DNA of 64,000 bases from Hydrangea macrophylla (lineage: Eukaryota > Streptophyta > Magnoliopsida > Cornales > Hydrangeaceae): positions 30,615,637 to 30,679,636 of the forward strand of contig CM066994.1 in NCBI GenBank assembly GCA_033977485.1, in the 5' to 3' direction. Positions 10,915 through 21,443 of the stretch are shown here, one piece after another (position 1 is the stretch's first letter; each line of letters opens with the position of its first letter). The notes under the pieces are model-generated. The model searched no databases, was not told the origin of the DNA, and was given only the letters and a program-made list of their open reading frames with translations. Both the position numbers and the translations under genes were made by a program.

Positions 10915-11753
10915 CAATGTTTTCAAAACCGGACCATTCGTCAAACCGGAAAAATGACCGGGTCATGGGTTAGAGGTTCAACCGTCGGGTGAACCGTAAT
11001 CGGGCCGTGATGTCATAATTATGTAATAAATTATTTATTTTTAAAATTTATACTTTCCATTCTTATAAATATATGAAAATACTTTTGTTCACCCAATTTT
11101 TAGTTCACCAATGCTCAGCCAAGCCTCCCATTGGTCAATCCACGGGAGGCTTGGCTGAGCATTGGTGAACCACTTTTTGGGTGAGCAAAAATGCTCTCAA
11201 AATATATATATCTTGTATTCTTGTGAACTTATATATATAAACTTTCACTACTAAATTAGTTATACTAATCCAACCAATAAATTATTTATTTTTAAAATAT
11301 TTACTTTTCATTCTTATATACTCTGATACTCATCCGATTCATATATAGACTTGTAGAGCTTTCCTTCCATCACATCAATCATCAATGAAAAAAAAAAGGA
11401 AAAAAAGGAAGGGACGGCAAAGTTTACTGCCCATTACAGTTTAGACAGCTTTCAATGATTTAATCAAATCATTATGACTTTATCACTCAAAAAAATTGAC
11501 AATTGTTTTATATATGTATGAATAGCCTTGGAAAGAGGAAGAGAGATGGGAAAGTAAGAGAGACAGAGAGGCGAAAGAGATAGAGAGGGAAAAGGCACGG
11601 TTCAGTTCACTAAAACCGTGACCGGTTCTCCGGTTTAACTGGTCGAACCACCGATTTTGGACGGGTTTCATACTAATAACGGTTACAGAATCAAACCGGA
11701 CCGGAAAGCCGACCGGTCGAAACGGACGGTCCGGTCTAGTTTTTAAAACAATA
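10915..11753. mobile_element. hAT-like non-autonomous element, 839 bp
   Basis: Ends CAATGTTTTCAAAACCGGACC and, reverse complemented, TATTGTTTTAAAAACTAGACC then GGACC. It is flanked by a perfect 8 bp duplication GTTGGTAG (10907-10914 and 11754-11761). The interior has a partial direct duplication (about 11027-11075 and 11276-11325) and a nested MITE at 11075-11199. No transposase is present. The superfamily call depends on the 8 bp duplication. Confidence 0.75.
11075..11199. mobile_element. Palindromic MITE (family P), 125 bp
   Basis: Near-perfect inverted repeat: GTTCACCAATGCTCAGCC and CCTCCC in the left arm, mirrored in the right arm around ATTGGTCAATCCAC. The outer ends are GAAAATACTTTTGTTCACCC and its partner. 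It is flanked by the 8 bp duplication AAATATAT (11067-11074 and 11200-11207). The same family recurs at 57711-57885. Confidence 0.8.
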
Positions 11754-12187
11754 GTTGGTAGTAGTGATGGTCAAGGTGTTGTGTGGTGTGGTGGCCGGTC
11801 ATGGTGGTGGTGGTGGTCATGGTGGTGGTGGCTGCTAGTGGGGGTGGTCATGGTGTGGTGGGAGTGGCGGCGGTGGCTGGTGGTGGTGGTCGTGGTGTGG
11901 TGGTGGTGGGGGGGGGGGGGGGGGGTTAATGCAATTTTTTAATTTTTTATTTTAAAAAAAGATCAAAAGTTTACTGATTTTAGATTTTTTAGTTTCAATT
12001 TGATTTCCTTTTCATTTTAAAAAAGTAGTTGACTGACCTTTAAAACTTTAAATAAATTTGACAGCTTTTTAATAATCCCCAAAAAATTAACATGCCACAA
12101 AGATGAACCTTTATTACCCAGTTCTCTCTCTCTCTTACCCTGTTCTTTCACTCTCATCATTTTCTTTTTTTCTCCCTCTCTCTCTCT

Positions 12188-12325
12188 AATGCTATGTGCA
12201 CATAAAGTGTGCACATAAAAATCTGAGCCATTCATTTCAATGGGGTCCATACCTGCATACATGGGACCTACTAAAATTAATGGCTCAGATCTTTATGTAC
12301 ACATTTTATGTACACGAATCATTAC
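12188..12325. mobile_element. Inverted-repeat MITE, about 138 bp
   Basis: About 45 bp arms: TGTGCACATAAAGTGTGCAC...ATCTGAGCCATT on the left, and AATGGCTCAGATCTTTATGT...TACACATTTTATGTACACG on the right. A 50-base spacer lies between. It is non-coding, and I see no clear target duplication. Confidence 0.65.
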
Positions 12326-12456
12326 TCCTCTATAAAATACTCGCTACAGTTAGTGAATGTTTTTGGTCTTACTCGAAACAAGCGTAGGAAAATCATATAC
12401 TAGCATTATTGCCCAATACACTATTGCATTGATTGCACATGTCAATGACATTAATT

Positions 12457-12560
12457 GATGGGGCAAATTACACTGACCTCCCCTGAGGTATCTGACAATT
12501 ACAGGGACCTCTCTTGTGTTGTCAAAAATTACACTCACCTCCCTTCTATTTTGAAAATGA
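12457..12560. repeat. Terminus-like repeat with CACTGACCTCCC motifs
   Basis: GGGCAAATTACACTGACCTC...GACAATTACAGGGACCTC...AATTACACTCACCTCCCTTC has three staggered copies of a roughly 30-base phrase. The same text recurs at 57001-57085, so it is a dispersed repeat, probably one end of a DNA transposon. The partner end is not seen. Confidence 0.55.
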
Positions 12561-12739
12561 CTGTTATACCCTTGGACAAATCATCAATAAAAAATATCCA
12601 CAACCTTTTAAAAATGAAAAAAAAAATATTAACAATTATTAAAAATAATTTAAAAATCGTCGACAAAATTTTAGTATATACTAAATCAAGCTTTTACTAA
12701 AAAAATTTTGTTAAAAAAACTATCAACAGTAAATTTAAA

Positions 12740-13165
12740 AAACATGAAAAGTCATCAACAAAATTATCTGCTACCACTTTAAAATAAAAAGAATAATAAT
12801 AATAATGAAAAAAAATATATCAACAATTTTTAAAAAAAAATGAATAGTTATATTGTATTTTTGTCTGCTTTATATTTTTAAAATTGTGGACTTGCTCCCA
12901 ATATTGTGAATGAGCTGCTCCAACGAAACTTAATTAGTAGACGCCTTGCATGGGCATTTTCCTAGTATATATATACATATATATATATATGAGACTCCAC
13001 TGAGCATGTTTTTAAAAAATAATAATAATAATAAAGCAAACAAAAATGCAATATAACTATTCATTTTTAAAAAAAAATTATTGATGTTTTTTTTTTTTGT
13101 TATTATTATTTTCATTTTAAAGTGGTAGTAGATAATTTTGTTGATGAATTTTTATATTTTTGAAT
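12740..13165. repeat. AT-rich long inverted repeat
   Basis: 12740-12885 (CATCAACAAAATTATCTGCT...GAATAGTTATATTGTATTTTTG) is the inverse of 13010-13165 (CAAAAATGCAATATAACTAT...AGATAATTTTGTTGATG). The 120-base spacer holds TA dinucleotide repeats. It looks like an inverted-repeat element, but its ends are not defined. Non-coding. Confidence 0.65.
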
Positions 13166-13189
13166 TATTATTGATATTTATAAATAAAA

Positions 13190-13346
13190 GAGTAATGATA
13201 CGCTTCCTAAAAGTGTTTCTCAATACATATGGCAGTGGACCCAATTGATTTTGATTGGTTGTGATGTTAAAGTAGTTCAACTGTGGTCCAACTGTGGTTC
13301 CACTTCAACATCATTTGGAATTAAAATTTGAGAAGCATAGTACTTC
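13190..13346. mobile_element. MITE family M, copy 1
   Basis: Ends GAGTAATGATACGCTTCC and AGAAGCATAGTACTTCTC. Internal phrases GGCAGTGGACCCA and CCACTTCAACATCATTTG are shared with the better-preserved copies at 57326-57479 and 57637-57975. Inner TIR bases are degraded. Confidence 0.65.
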
Positions 13347-13399
13347 TCTAAATAAATGTTCTAATATATTTCACCTACTACTTAGACAAAAAAAGTTAA

Positions 13400-13588
13400 T
13401 GGTGTTATTATAGAGAGGGAATAACATAGAGCAGAAAGTAAAACCAGAATGAAGTGTCTTTTCTTATTGATATGTTCCATATTTATAGAGTAGAGCAGGG
13501 GCGTGTAGATAAATATCACTTTACAATTAGATCCCTAGTTTATTACAAAATGTGGACAGCCACACATAAATATGTAATATTTACAACA
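13400..13588 (-). repeat. 3' LTR of the minus-strand copia remnant, about 190 bp
   Basis: On the minus strand it starts TGTTGTAAATATTACATATT right after the polypurine tract and ends near ...TATAATAACACCA. A TATAAATATGG box (about 13485 on the minus strand) fits an LTR promoter. The inner end is precise and the outer end uncertain by a few bases. Confidence 0.65.
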
Positions 13589-13867
13589 CTCCCCCTTGGA
13601 TGTCCACCATTAAATGATTGTTGCCTCATTAAAATCTTGCCAAAAGTGATAAAAAATCGAAGCTAAGAAAAAAGAGTACAACGTTTTTTAGGAACCTGGT
13701 GGATGCGCATAATGATGCCTCATTAAAACCATGATAAGAGAAAATCCTGTGGGAAAAAACTCTAATCGAAAGAAAAAGAGTACAACGCACTTAAAATTCA
13801 AATATTGCATACTTCAGGATGCTTCTTTTATGATCACTCCTCCTCATTTAGAGAAAACTTCAGTTGG

Positions 13868-15475
13868 TCTGATGATTGAGATGACGCATGCCAATTTCGT
13901 ACACCAATTTCTGAAAAGTTGACTTGGGTAATGCCTTAGTAAAGAGATCAACAAGTTTAACGCTTGATCGAATCTGTTTGACTTCAATTTCACAATTCTC
14001 TTGAAGTTTATGTGTGAAGAAATATTTGGATGAAATGTGCTTGATCGGATCTCCCTTGATGAAACATCCTTGAATTTGAGCAATACATGCAGTGTTGTCT
14101 TATTCATAGATTATAGTCGGTTCATCAACGAATGGAGTTAATTGACAACTACTTCGTATATGCTGAACTAATGATCTTAACCAGACACACTCTCGGCTTG
14201 CTTCATGGAGTGCTAGAATTTCAGAATGGTTGGAGGATGTAGCTGCTAAAGCTTGTTTAGTAGAGCGCCAAGAAATAGCTACATTATTTATTGTTCATAA
14301 ATACAGAACTTGTTTGTGAGCGACCCTTATGAGAGTCGGACAAATAACCTGAATTTGCATAACCAACTAAGTGGGAATGATTAGATAAATCAGACGAATA
14401 AAACAAGCCCATATCAATGGTCCCACATAGGTACCCAAAAATATGTTTTATTCCAGTCCAATGCCTATAGGTGGGTGCAAAACTAAATCTTGCAAGCAGA
14501 TTCACAGAAAATACAATGTATGGTCTTGTACTTTGAGCCAAGTACAATAGTGCACCAATAGCACTCATGTATGGTACTTCAGGACCAAGGATTTCTTTGT
14601 TTTCTTCTTTTGGTTGGTATGGATCTTTCTTGACATCTAGGGACCTGACGACCATGGGTGTACTTAGTGGATGAGATTCGTCCAAATTAAAGCGCTTCGA
14701 CATCTTTTCAGTATAGCTTGATTGATGAACTAATATTCTACTATTACTTCTCTCGAGCTACAGGCCGAGATACAATTTTGTTCTCCAAGGTCTTCATTTC
14801 AAACTCTTTCTTTAAATAGCTAGCAGTTTTATCAAGCTCTTCCGGAGACCCAATTAGATTTCTATCATCCACATAAACAACTACTATGGAAAATCCATTT
14901 GCAAATTTCTTTATGAAGACACATGGACAAATGGGATTGTTTTCATGCCCTTTCTTAGACAAATATTCACTAAGACGGTTGTACCACATTCTTCCGGATT
15001 GTTTCAAACCATACAATACACGTCTTAGTTGATCGAGTAAGTACTTCTTGGTTTTGCTTCAGGTAAAGCCAATCCTTTAGGCATCTTCATGTAAATATTT
15101 GTGTCTAATCCCCATATAGATATGTAGTTACTACATCCATGAGTCTCATGTCTAGTTTTTCAGAAACTGTGAGACTTATTAAATATCTAAATGTGATTGC
15201 ATCCATAACTGGGGAGTATGTTTACCAATCCCAGGTTTCTGCAGGAAACCTTATGCTATAAGACGTGCCTTATATCTTGCAATATCATTTTTCTCATTCC
15301 TTTTTCTCACAAACACCCATTTAAAACCTATGGGGTTTACATTCTTTGGTGTTTGTGCTATAGGTCCAAATACACCACGTTTTTCGAGAGATTCCATTTC
15401 TGCTTGATTTGCCTCTTTCCATTTTGGCCAATCATTTTTCTTTGTCGACATTCATTTATACTACGTGGTTTATAG
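13868..15475 (-). pseudogene. Copia reverse transcriptase and RNase H, broken
   Basis: Three recognisable blocks are read from high to low coordinate. 15451-15251 has the RT_2 start W-x-E-A...E-M-x-S-L-E-K, GFKWVF and ARYKARLIA. 15016-14744 has MYGLKQSGRMWYNRL and the catalytic YVDD followed by RNLIG. 14703-14284 has SAIGALLYLAQSTRPYIVFSV, GYLCGTIDMGL and GYANSGYLSD (usually Asp in the second motif). RNase H continues through SISWRSTKQALAATSS, a stop after IYE, then DNTACIAQIQ and a tail DLFTKALPKSTF, ending near 13868. Several stops and frameshifts separate the blocks, so it cannot encode an enzyme. Confidence 0.8.
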
Positions 15476-15489
15476 TACATTGTAAGCAG

Positions 15490-16036
15490 CGAAGAAGCCA
15501 GAGATCAACAATCTCGCCGCTTATTTAAACATAAACAAGAATCTCGCCGCTATTTATACGTAAACCACAATATGAAAAAATAGTTTTTTTCCCAAAACAT
15601 ATTTTTAATAGATTTTCAACAGATTTTGGGTTAATTGATTGTTTTGGAAAAAAAAAACTATTTTTTTATTTTTCAATAGATTTTCAACTTTTTTTTTTTG
15701 GAAAATGTTGACATTTTAAGTTAACCCAAACACTTGTATTTTACAAAACAATCACATTTTTTTTTCTTTCTTGTAATCCATAATTCATCACTTAATTTTA
15801 AAAATTCATCTAACCCTAACACCCTCTCAAGTGTACCCAATTGTAAAAAACTCCTTCCCCTATGTAAGATAGATATATACATCAAATAACAAGTACCACT
15901 ATAAATACATCAAAGCCCTAGACAACTTTAAAGAGAAAATCTAAGAGGACAAAGCGATGAAGGTAAAGAAAAATCAGTCAAAGCGAGAGAGAGAGAGAGT
16001 GAGAGAAATCAGAGCACCAAGAGAGAGAAAATGGCG

Positions 16037-16095
<59 letters not shown>

Positions 16096-16427
16096 GAGGG
16101 AGGGAGGGAGAGAGAGAGAGTACCTGAGCGCGAACCGCTGATGAGAGAGAGGGACAGAAAGTCGCCGCCGATTATGGAAGGAGCCGGTGGACGCAGGGGA
16201 GGAGGGGAGGCTCAGTTTCTCTCAGCTAGGGCTTGCACAGTGTTTGATTTGGGGATGTTTACTATTTTGGCTCCAAAACTCAAATTTGAGAGAGATGAGT
16301 TTTGAGTTTGTGGGTCCCAAATATTTTTGTATAATTGCTAGTTGGTCCCTAGTGTCAAATTCGGTGTGAAAATAGAAGTTTGTCTAGCATTTCTGAAGAA
16401 AAAAAATCTCATTAGTATTAATTCTTT
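15490..16427. other. Unassigned sequence with GA microsatellite
   Basis: AT-rich to about 15950, including two near-inverted T/A-rich stretches with AATAGATTTTCAAC repeats. Then follows a purine-rich tract with (GA)n at 16039-16083 and a moderately GC-rich patch (16110-16230) with no convincing reading frame. I see no gene or known repeat. Confidence 0.5.
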
Positions 16428-17310
16428 GGAATTATTAAAAACCAGTCAACTTTTGTTTGACATTTTAAAGGACAGTCAACTACTTTCTCACCACATCCAC
16501 CACCATGGCTGGCCACCACACCATACCATGACCACCACCACTACCAGCTACCACCACACCATGACCGCCACCACCACCCCCACCACAACCTCTCTCTCTA
16601 TATGTGTATATATATATATCCATGAGTATATATATCTAATGTATGGCCACCACCACCCCACCCTCTCTCTATATCTTCTCTCTCTTCTCATCACCACCAC
16701 CACAACTACCACGACAGGCCTCCTTCCTCATCCACCCCTGCCACTGCAGAAAAGAAAAGAAACAAAAAGTTGCATGTTGGATGAAATGTCCAAACGGCAG
16801 GAGCAACTCACCAAACTTATCGGGAGCAACTCATCAAACGTATGGAGCAACTCATCAAACCGAAAGAGTAACGTTGCTCTTTCTGTTTGGACAATTACGT
16901 GAAAAACCTACACTTTTTTTTTGTAGCGGCGATGGTGGATGAACGAGGTGGCTTGTGGTAGTGGTGGCTATTAGAAGAGAGAGAAGAGATCAAAGAGAGA
17001 GAAGAGATAGAGGGGTTGGGGGTGGCAGTGGTGGTGGAGCAAGGTGTAGGTTTTTTGAGCAATTTTTCAAACTGAAGAAACAACTCACCAAACATATAGG
17101 GAGCAACTCACCAAACGTATCGGGAGCAACGTTACTCTTTTCATTTAGTGAGTTGCTCCCAATAAGTTTGGTGAATTGCTCTTGTCGTTTGGACAGTTGC
17201 TCCAACCTGCAATCTTTTTTTTCCCTTTTCTTTTCTACAGTGACAGGCCAGGGTGGATGAGAGAGGGGGCCCGTGGTGGTGGTGGTGACCATATATTAGA
17301 TATCTATAAT
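16428..17310. mobile_element. Foldback element family F, copy B
   Basis: The left terminus GGAATTATTAAAAACCAGTC...AGGACAGTCAACTACTTT is the mirror of copy A's right terminus. Next come CCA-rich DNA, GTATATATATATCCATGAG, ATGGCCACCACCACC, then GGAGCAACTCACCAAAC units (16798-16860). They face inverted units at about 17095-17200 with a GTGG-rich outer arm. The right arm stops after GGTGACCATATATTAGATAT, so its terminal repeat is missing. No protein gene. Confidence 0.7.
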
Positions 17311-18217
17311 ATATATAAGTGCACCGATGACTATAATGTTTTACACTTTTATCAATCGGTACATTTTTACTTAAGTAATTTTTTTTAGAGTTTTAATAAC
17401 ATTTTTATTTTGGTAAGTCAATTTTTTTTAGAGCAAGCCATGCCACTTATTTTGGTATGCCACTTTTTCACTTTAAGTAATTTTAAAAATTGGTATGCCA
17501 CTTTATTTGATCGGTCCATAAGAGTTCTACTTTTTGATTGGTGGATTGGGTGAGAAATTCTTTCCTAATAATAACAATGGTAAATATCACGTTTTTACTT
17601 CTTCTTTTTTTTTTTGATAGGCCGTGCCACTAAATTGTTGGTCATCACAATTCCATTTACTCGACAATTTGAGCTAACTAGAAGAGTCCTAATTAAAGCT
17701 TATATTTTTTTAGGATCTGTGTTTATCTTTCCAAAATGGAAAACATGATATATTTGGGTTGATATACCCATCAGTGTAATTACCAAGTAGTGTTGGGTAT
17801 CTCATACAGAAAAATATGGACAATGGATATGCACCTAATACATTGAGCCCTATCTCGGTTCTCCATTTAACATATTTACTCTAAAACTTAATTGAGTATT
17901 TTGTTTTATTATGACTTACAATTACTATTATTATTTTCAATACGTAAAATTAATATAATTGTTATCATCATACTTAAGTTCTACAAAAAAAGTCAAATTA
18001 TGTCAGTAAGTTAAATGACTTGGCTCGGTTTGGTTCATAAATTTAATAAGGGAAAAGAAAAGAAAGTAAATCTTACAGAGTCACTTTTTCTTAATTCTTT
18101 GTCTCTTTTGGATCGCTTTGTTCTTTCTCTTTTCTTGAGTATTTATCTTATTTTGAAAATAATCACCATCTAATGTTATTTAATATGTCTAGAGTTATTA
18201 TTCCCTTTTACACCTTA
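17311..18217. other. AT-rich intergenic DNA, part of a duplicated block
   Basis: No coding region is seen. 17400-17600 has several repeats of the phrase GGTATGCCACTTTTT. 18083-18190 (CTTTTTCTTAATTC...ACCATCTAATGTTATTTAAT) is paralogous to 25030-25110 and 26085-26190, and so belongs to the block that the Harbinger element later entered. Confidence 0.5.
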
Positions 18218-18698
18218 GGGCAACTCCAAGGGTAAAAGGCAAAAGGGCTAGCCAAAACTTAATTTTGGCTTGTTGAATAGTAAAATGGCTAGGCATTTTA
18301 TCAAACCTACTCCTACCACACAAGGCATAATGACTAGGCATTTCTTTTCTTTTTGTATTTTCTATATTTTTCATTCAAATAATTATACACTTCTAGAAAT
18401 GAAATGAAAATTCAAATTTTAAAAATAATCCGGTCAATTGAAATTCAAAAGTTGTCCCGCCCCGCCTAAATGTGAAATTTGAAATTTCCCGCCAAAATTT
18501 GTTAATTCAAAATTTTAAAAGCTACCAAAATGTGATTCAATATTGAAAATACCGCCAAATTTTTTAAAATTCAAATTTTGCCGGTCAAATATAAATAAAA
18601 AATTTAACCGCCAAATCTTTTAAAACTCAAATTTTGCCGCTCAAATATAAATTAAAAATTTAACCGCCAATTTTGAAAATTCAAAATTCACCCAAATC

Positions 18699-18712
18699 TG
18701 TCTATAAATATG
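18699..18712 (+). promoter_or_regulatory. TATA box for the Harbinger transposase
   Basis: TCTATAAATATGAG lies about 85 bases upstream of the transposase ATG at 18792, the right distance for a short leader. This is a sequence-only prediction. Confidence 0.45.
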
Positions 18713-18791
18713 AGTGCTATCACCTATGTTTTAATCCATCCCCCTTCTACACTTTTCACCATTATCAATTCAATTTCTCTCTTCATATACT

Positions 18792-20069
18792 ATGCTTCCT
18801 TTTCCTAAAATTTTGGAAGACATCCATGATGTATCGGATGATGAGTTTGAGTCATTAGCAAATGTGGTGATAGAAGATGAGCTAGTAGAAAGTCGAAGGC
18901 GAAATACATGCCGTCGTGGCTCTATTCCAGGCCATGTTGTCATTGATCGTGGTAGAGTTGAAGGTCATGAAAGATTACATCAAGACTATTTCTCAGAAAA
19001 TCCGGTGTTTCCTAACAATCTATTCCGACGAAGGTTTCGAATGAATCGTTCTTTATTTTGTCGAATTGTCAATGAGGGGGAACAAGGTGATCCATATTTT
19101 GTCAAAAGAAGAGATGTTGTCGGTGTTTACGGCTTGTCTTCTCTTCAGAAAATAACAGCCGCGTTGAGAATGCTTGCCTATGGCTCTCCAGCAGATTCTG
19201 TGGACGAATATGTGCGAATTGGAGAAAGTACGGCAATTGAGAGTCTGAGAAGGTTTGTGAGAACGATTGTCACAGTCTTTGGTGATGTGTATCTAAGAGA
19301 ACCAAACACCAGTGACATTGCTAGATTACTAGCAGTTGGGGAACAACACGGCTTCCCTGGAAAGTTGGGAAGCATTGATTGCATGCATTGGAAGTGGAAG
19401 ACTTGTCCCAGTGCATGGAAAGGAATGTATACTGGTCATTGTCATGACTCAACGATTATCTTGGAAGCTGTGGCTTCTCAAGATTTATGGATATGGCATG
19501 CCTTTTTTGGGATGCCAGGATCACTTAATGATATCAACGTTTTAGAGCGATCTCCTGTTTTTGCTGCACTAGCCGAAGGACGTGCTCCTCCAGTCAACTA
19601 CACAATTAATGGGAACGAGTACACAATGGGCTATTATCTAGCAGATGGAATATACCCGACCTAGTCAACACTTGTGAAAACAATATCATGTCCACAAGGC
19701 AGAAAAAACCAACACTTTGCTGTTGAGCAAGAGTCGGCAAGGAAGGACGTAGAACGAGCATTTGGGGTGCTTCAAGCACGTTTTGCTATCGTCCGTGGAT
19801 CAGCACGTTTATGGGATGAAGAAACTCTTGCAAACATAATGAAGGCGTGCATAATAATGCACAACATGATCATTGAGGACGAAGAAAGTGCTGGGGATGT
19901 TGACTTCGATGGAAGTGAGGCAAATACGCCTGTATCAATTTTGCGCAACACTAGGCAGGAACTAGCAGAATTTATTCAAAAACACCACCAAATCAGAGAT
20001 AAAAGAACCCATTCCCAACTTCAAGCGGATCTTGTTGAGCACTTGTGGCAGCGACATGACCAAGAGTAG
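18792..20069 (+). pseudogene. PIF/Harbinger transposase (DDE nuclease), one nonsense codon
   Basis: A single frame of about 425 residues broken only by TAG at 19662-19664, at a place where the family normally has Trp (GIYPT-x-STLVK), so TGG to TAG is likely. The N-terminal acidic/Arg-rich segment is followed by FPNNLFRRRFRMNRSLFCRI. Next comes a helix-turn-helix-like region with LSSLQKITAALRMLAYGSPA, then the nuclease core. The three catalytic acids are visible: Asp in GSIDCMHWKWK (about residue 196), Asp in FGMPGSLNDINVL (about 240) and Glu in DVERAFGVLQARF (about 322). The enzyme would cut and join DNA at TTA/TAA targets together with the Myb-like partner. I used the first ATG after the TATA box. 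Confidence 0.88.
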
Positions 20070-20419
20070 GAAGATGTTGGTGTGCTTTTTTTCATGTTGG
20101 TCTTTTATGTTGGTGTGTTTTTTTTTTTTTTTTCCTTTTATGTTGGTGTGCTTTTTTTTTTTTTAAAATGCTGGTGTGCTTTTTTTTAATGTTGGTGTGT
20201 TTATTTGTGTATTTGCCTCTATGTTTATTTGTTTTTGGTGTATTTTCCTATTTTTAATTTAATTTTTTGTTTGTTGAACCCAACAAAATAAAAGAAAATC
20301 TATCCATTATAAAGTATCCATTAAAGCCACCGATATGATAATGCATTCATTAAAATTAAAGAACTACAATTTTCTTACATTCCACAAAAGTACAATAATA
20401 TTGATTACATCTACAAATA

Positions 20420-21443
20420 CTAGAAATTAAATCCCTTCTTTGCATAAATCTCCATCTTCAATTTGTTATAATACTCAGCCATTGGCGGATTCATTCCGCT
20501 TGTATCCATTTGCATTATGCGCTCTTCGTATAGTCGTTCCTCGAGTTGTAATTGTCTATCATGTTGAGCTAATGCTCTTTCTTGTCTTTCTGCTTTTGCA
20601 CTTTCAAACCAAAATTTATCTTGTCTATATTTTTCTAAAACCCGAGACGATGGCGTCTCTTCAACATTTGTGTCGCAATTTTTCTCTTTAGCTTTTCCTT
20701 CGAAGCCTTTCTACCCATTGGTCGAACATTGTAGGAGGGGTTTTCATTGTCATCCCCCATGTTAACTGATTGGGGAGTTGCAGGAGAAGACTCAGCAGGA
20801 CTCGCGTCGCTATTACTTTTTTGCCGTTTTTGAGATTGGTTGTCATCCCATTTGCGCTCGTTCTTTAATATTTCCCAACAATGTTCATATGGAAATGGTT
20901 TTTTAAGAAATGACTTGTACAATTCTCGTGCATCGTCCAACTGAAAAATATATACAATCATCATTGGATTATGTGAAAGTATTTAATAATAGAAATGTAA
21001 TGCAACTATATTAAGAATATAATTATTACCTTTCCAGAATGAGTTTCTCCACTTTTATTCCTTGTTTCAACCTGACTAACGTATCCAACAAACTTGGCAC
21101 ATTTTGAATTAATATCAGACCAACGATTCATGAGAGATGTTTGGGTACGTTCGTATTGACCACCTCCATGAGCAATAAAATAATCATGTATTCTCTTCCA
21201 AAAGGAGCCGAGTTGTTGGTCGTTGCTTGTGACTGCATCTTTGCTTGTGTTAAGCCATCCAGACACTAGCAAAATGTCCTCTTTTCGACAGAAATTTTTT
21301 GCTCGGTGTGCTTTTTTTGATGTAGTACTGACTTGGCTAGCCTTTTCAGATTGACCAATATCATTGTTTTCATCGAATTGCTCACACACTTCTGGGAAGT
21401 CACTGGTTAACAAATTAGAATAGTAATTGAATTCTGAATCCAT
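20420..21443 (-). pseudogene. Harbinger-associated Myb/SANT-like DNA-binding protein, two exons, one frameshift
   Basis: Exon 1 is 21443-21030 (138 residues): an acidic N-terminus, then a trihelix/SANT-like domain with FCRKEDILLVSGWL, SFWKRIHDYFIAHGG and RTQTSLMNRWSDIN. The splice donor is GTAATA at 21029 and the acceptor ...TTTTTCAG ends at 20941. Exon 2 (20940-20420) opens LDDARELYKSFLKKPF and carries PMGRKASKEKLKRK, then a helical Glu/Gln-rich tail (EKYRQDKFWFESAKAERQER) to a stop at 20422-20420. A one-base loss in the A-run near 20685 moves the reading frame, and an early stop follows at about 20635. An upstream TTTTGCAG directly before the ATG may be the acceptor of a leader intron. In the family this protein recruits the transposase to the ends. 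Confidence 0.8.

Larger units (their letters stand above)
9983..12080. mobile_element. Foldback element family F, copy A (interrupted)
   Basis: Left arm 9983-10360 and right arm 10378-10906 are long inverted copies: CCA/GTGG-rich ends, a CT (left) or GA (right) tract, AAGAATAAAAAA, then several GGAGCAACTCACCAAACG units (left) facing CGTTTGGTGAGTTGCTCC units (right). A hAT-like element (10915-11753) separates the right arm from its outer part (11762-12080). That part holds GGT-rich DNA, a G18 run at 11911 and the terminus ...AGTTGACTGACCTTTAAAAC...TTTTTAATAATCCCC. This terminus matches copies B, C and D. The left terminus is lost at the copia LTR. Long minus- and plus-strand ORFs across it are repeat artefacts. 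Confidence 0.75.
13400..15475 (-). mobile_element. Ty1/copia remnant on the minus strand (short-LTR type)
   Basis: Reading the minus strand gives the RT N-terminus (15451), RT core, RNase H, a polypurine tract (CCAAGGGGGAG at 13600-13589) and an LTR (13588 down to about 13400). Gag, protease, integrase and the 5' LTR are absent, so the element is 5' truncated near 15480. The short LTR of about 190 bp is like that of the Ale/Retrofit group, but the lineage is tentative. Confidence 0.75.

Noticed and set aside
10332..10957. Long ORFs across the GGAGCAACTC repeats, both strands
   Set aside because: They translate an 18-base repeat and simple sequence and lie in the arms of a foldback element.
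16187..16369. Small gene in the GC-richer patch downstream of the GA tract
   Set aside because: Sixty codons, no domain, no splice context, surrounded by repeats.
18792..19664. Host gene call for the Harbinger nuclease (domesticated HARBI1-like gene)
   Set aside because: It lies between intact TIRs with TTA duplications, has a Myb-like partner gene, and carries a nonsense codon, so it is a transposon copy.
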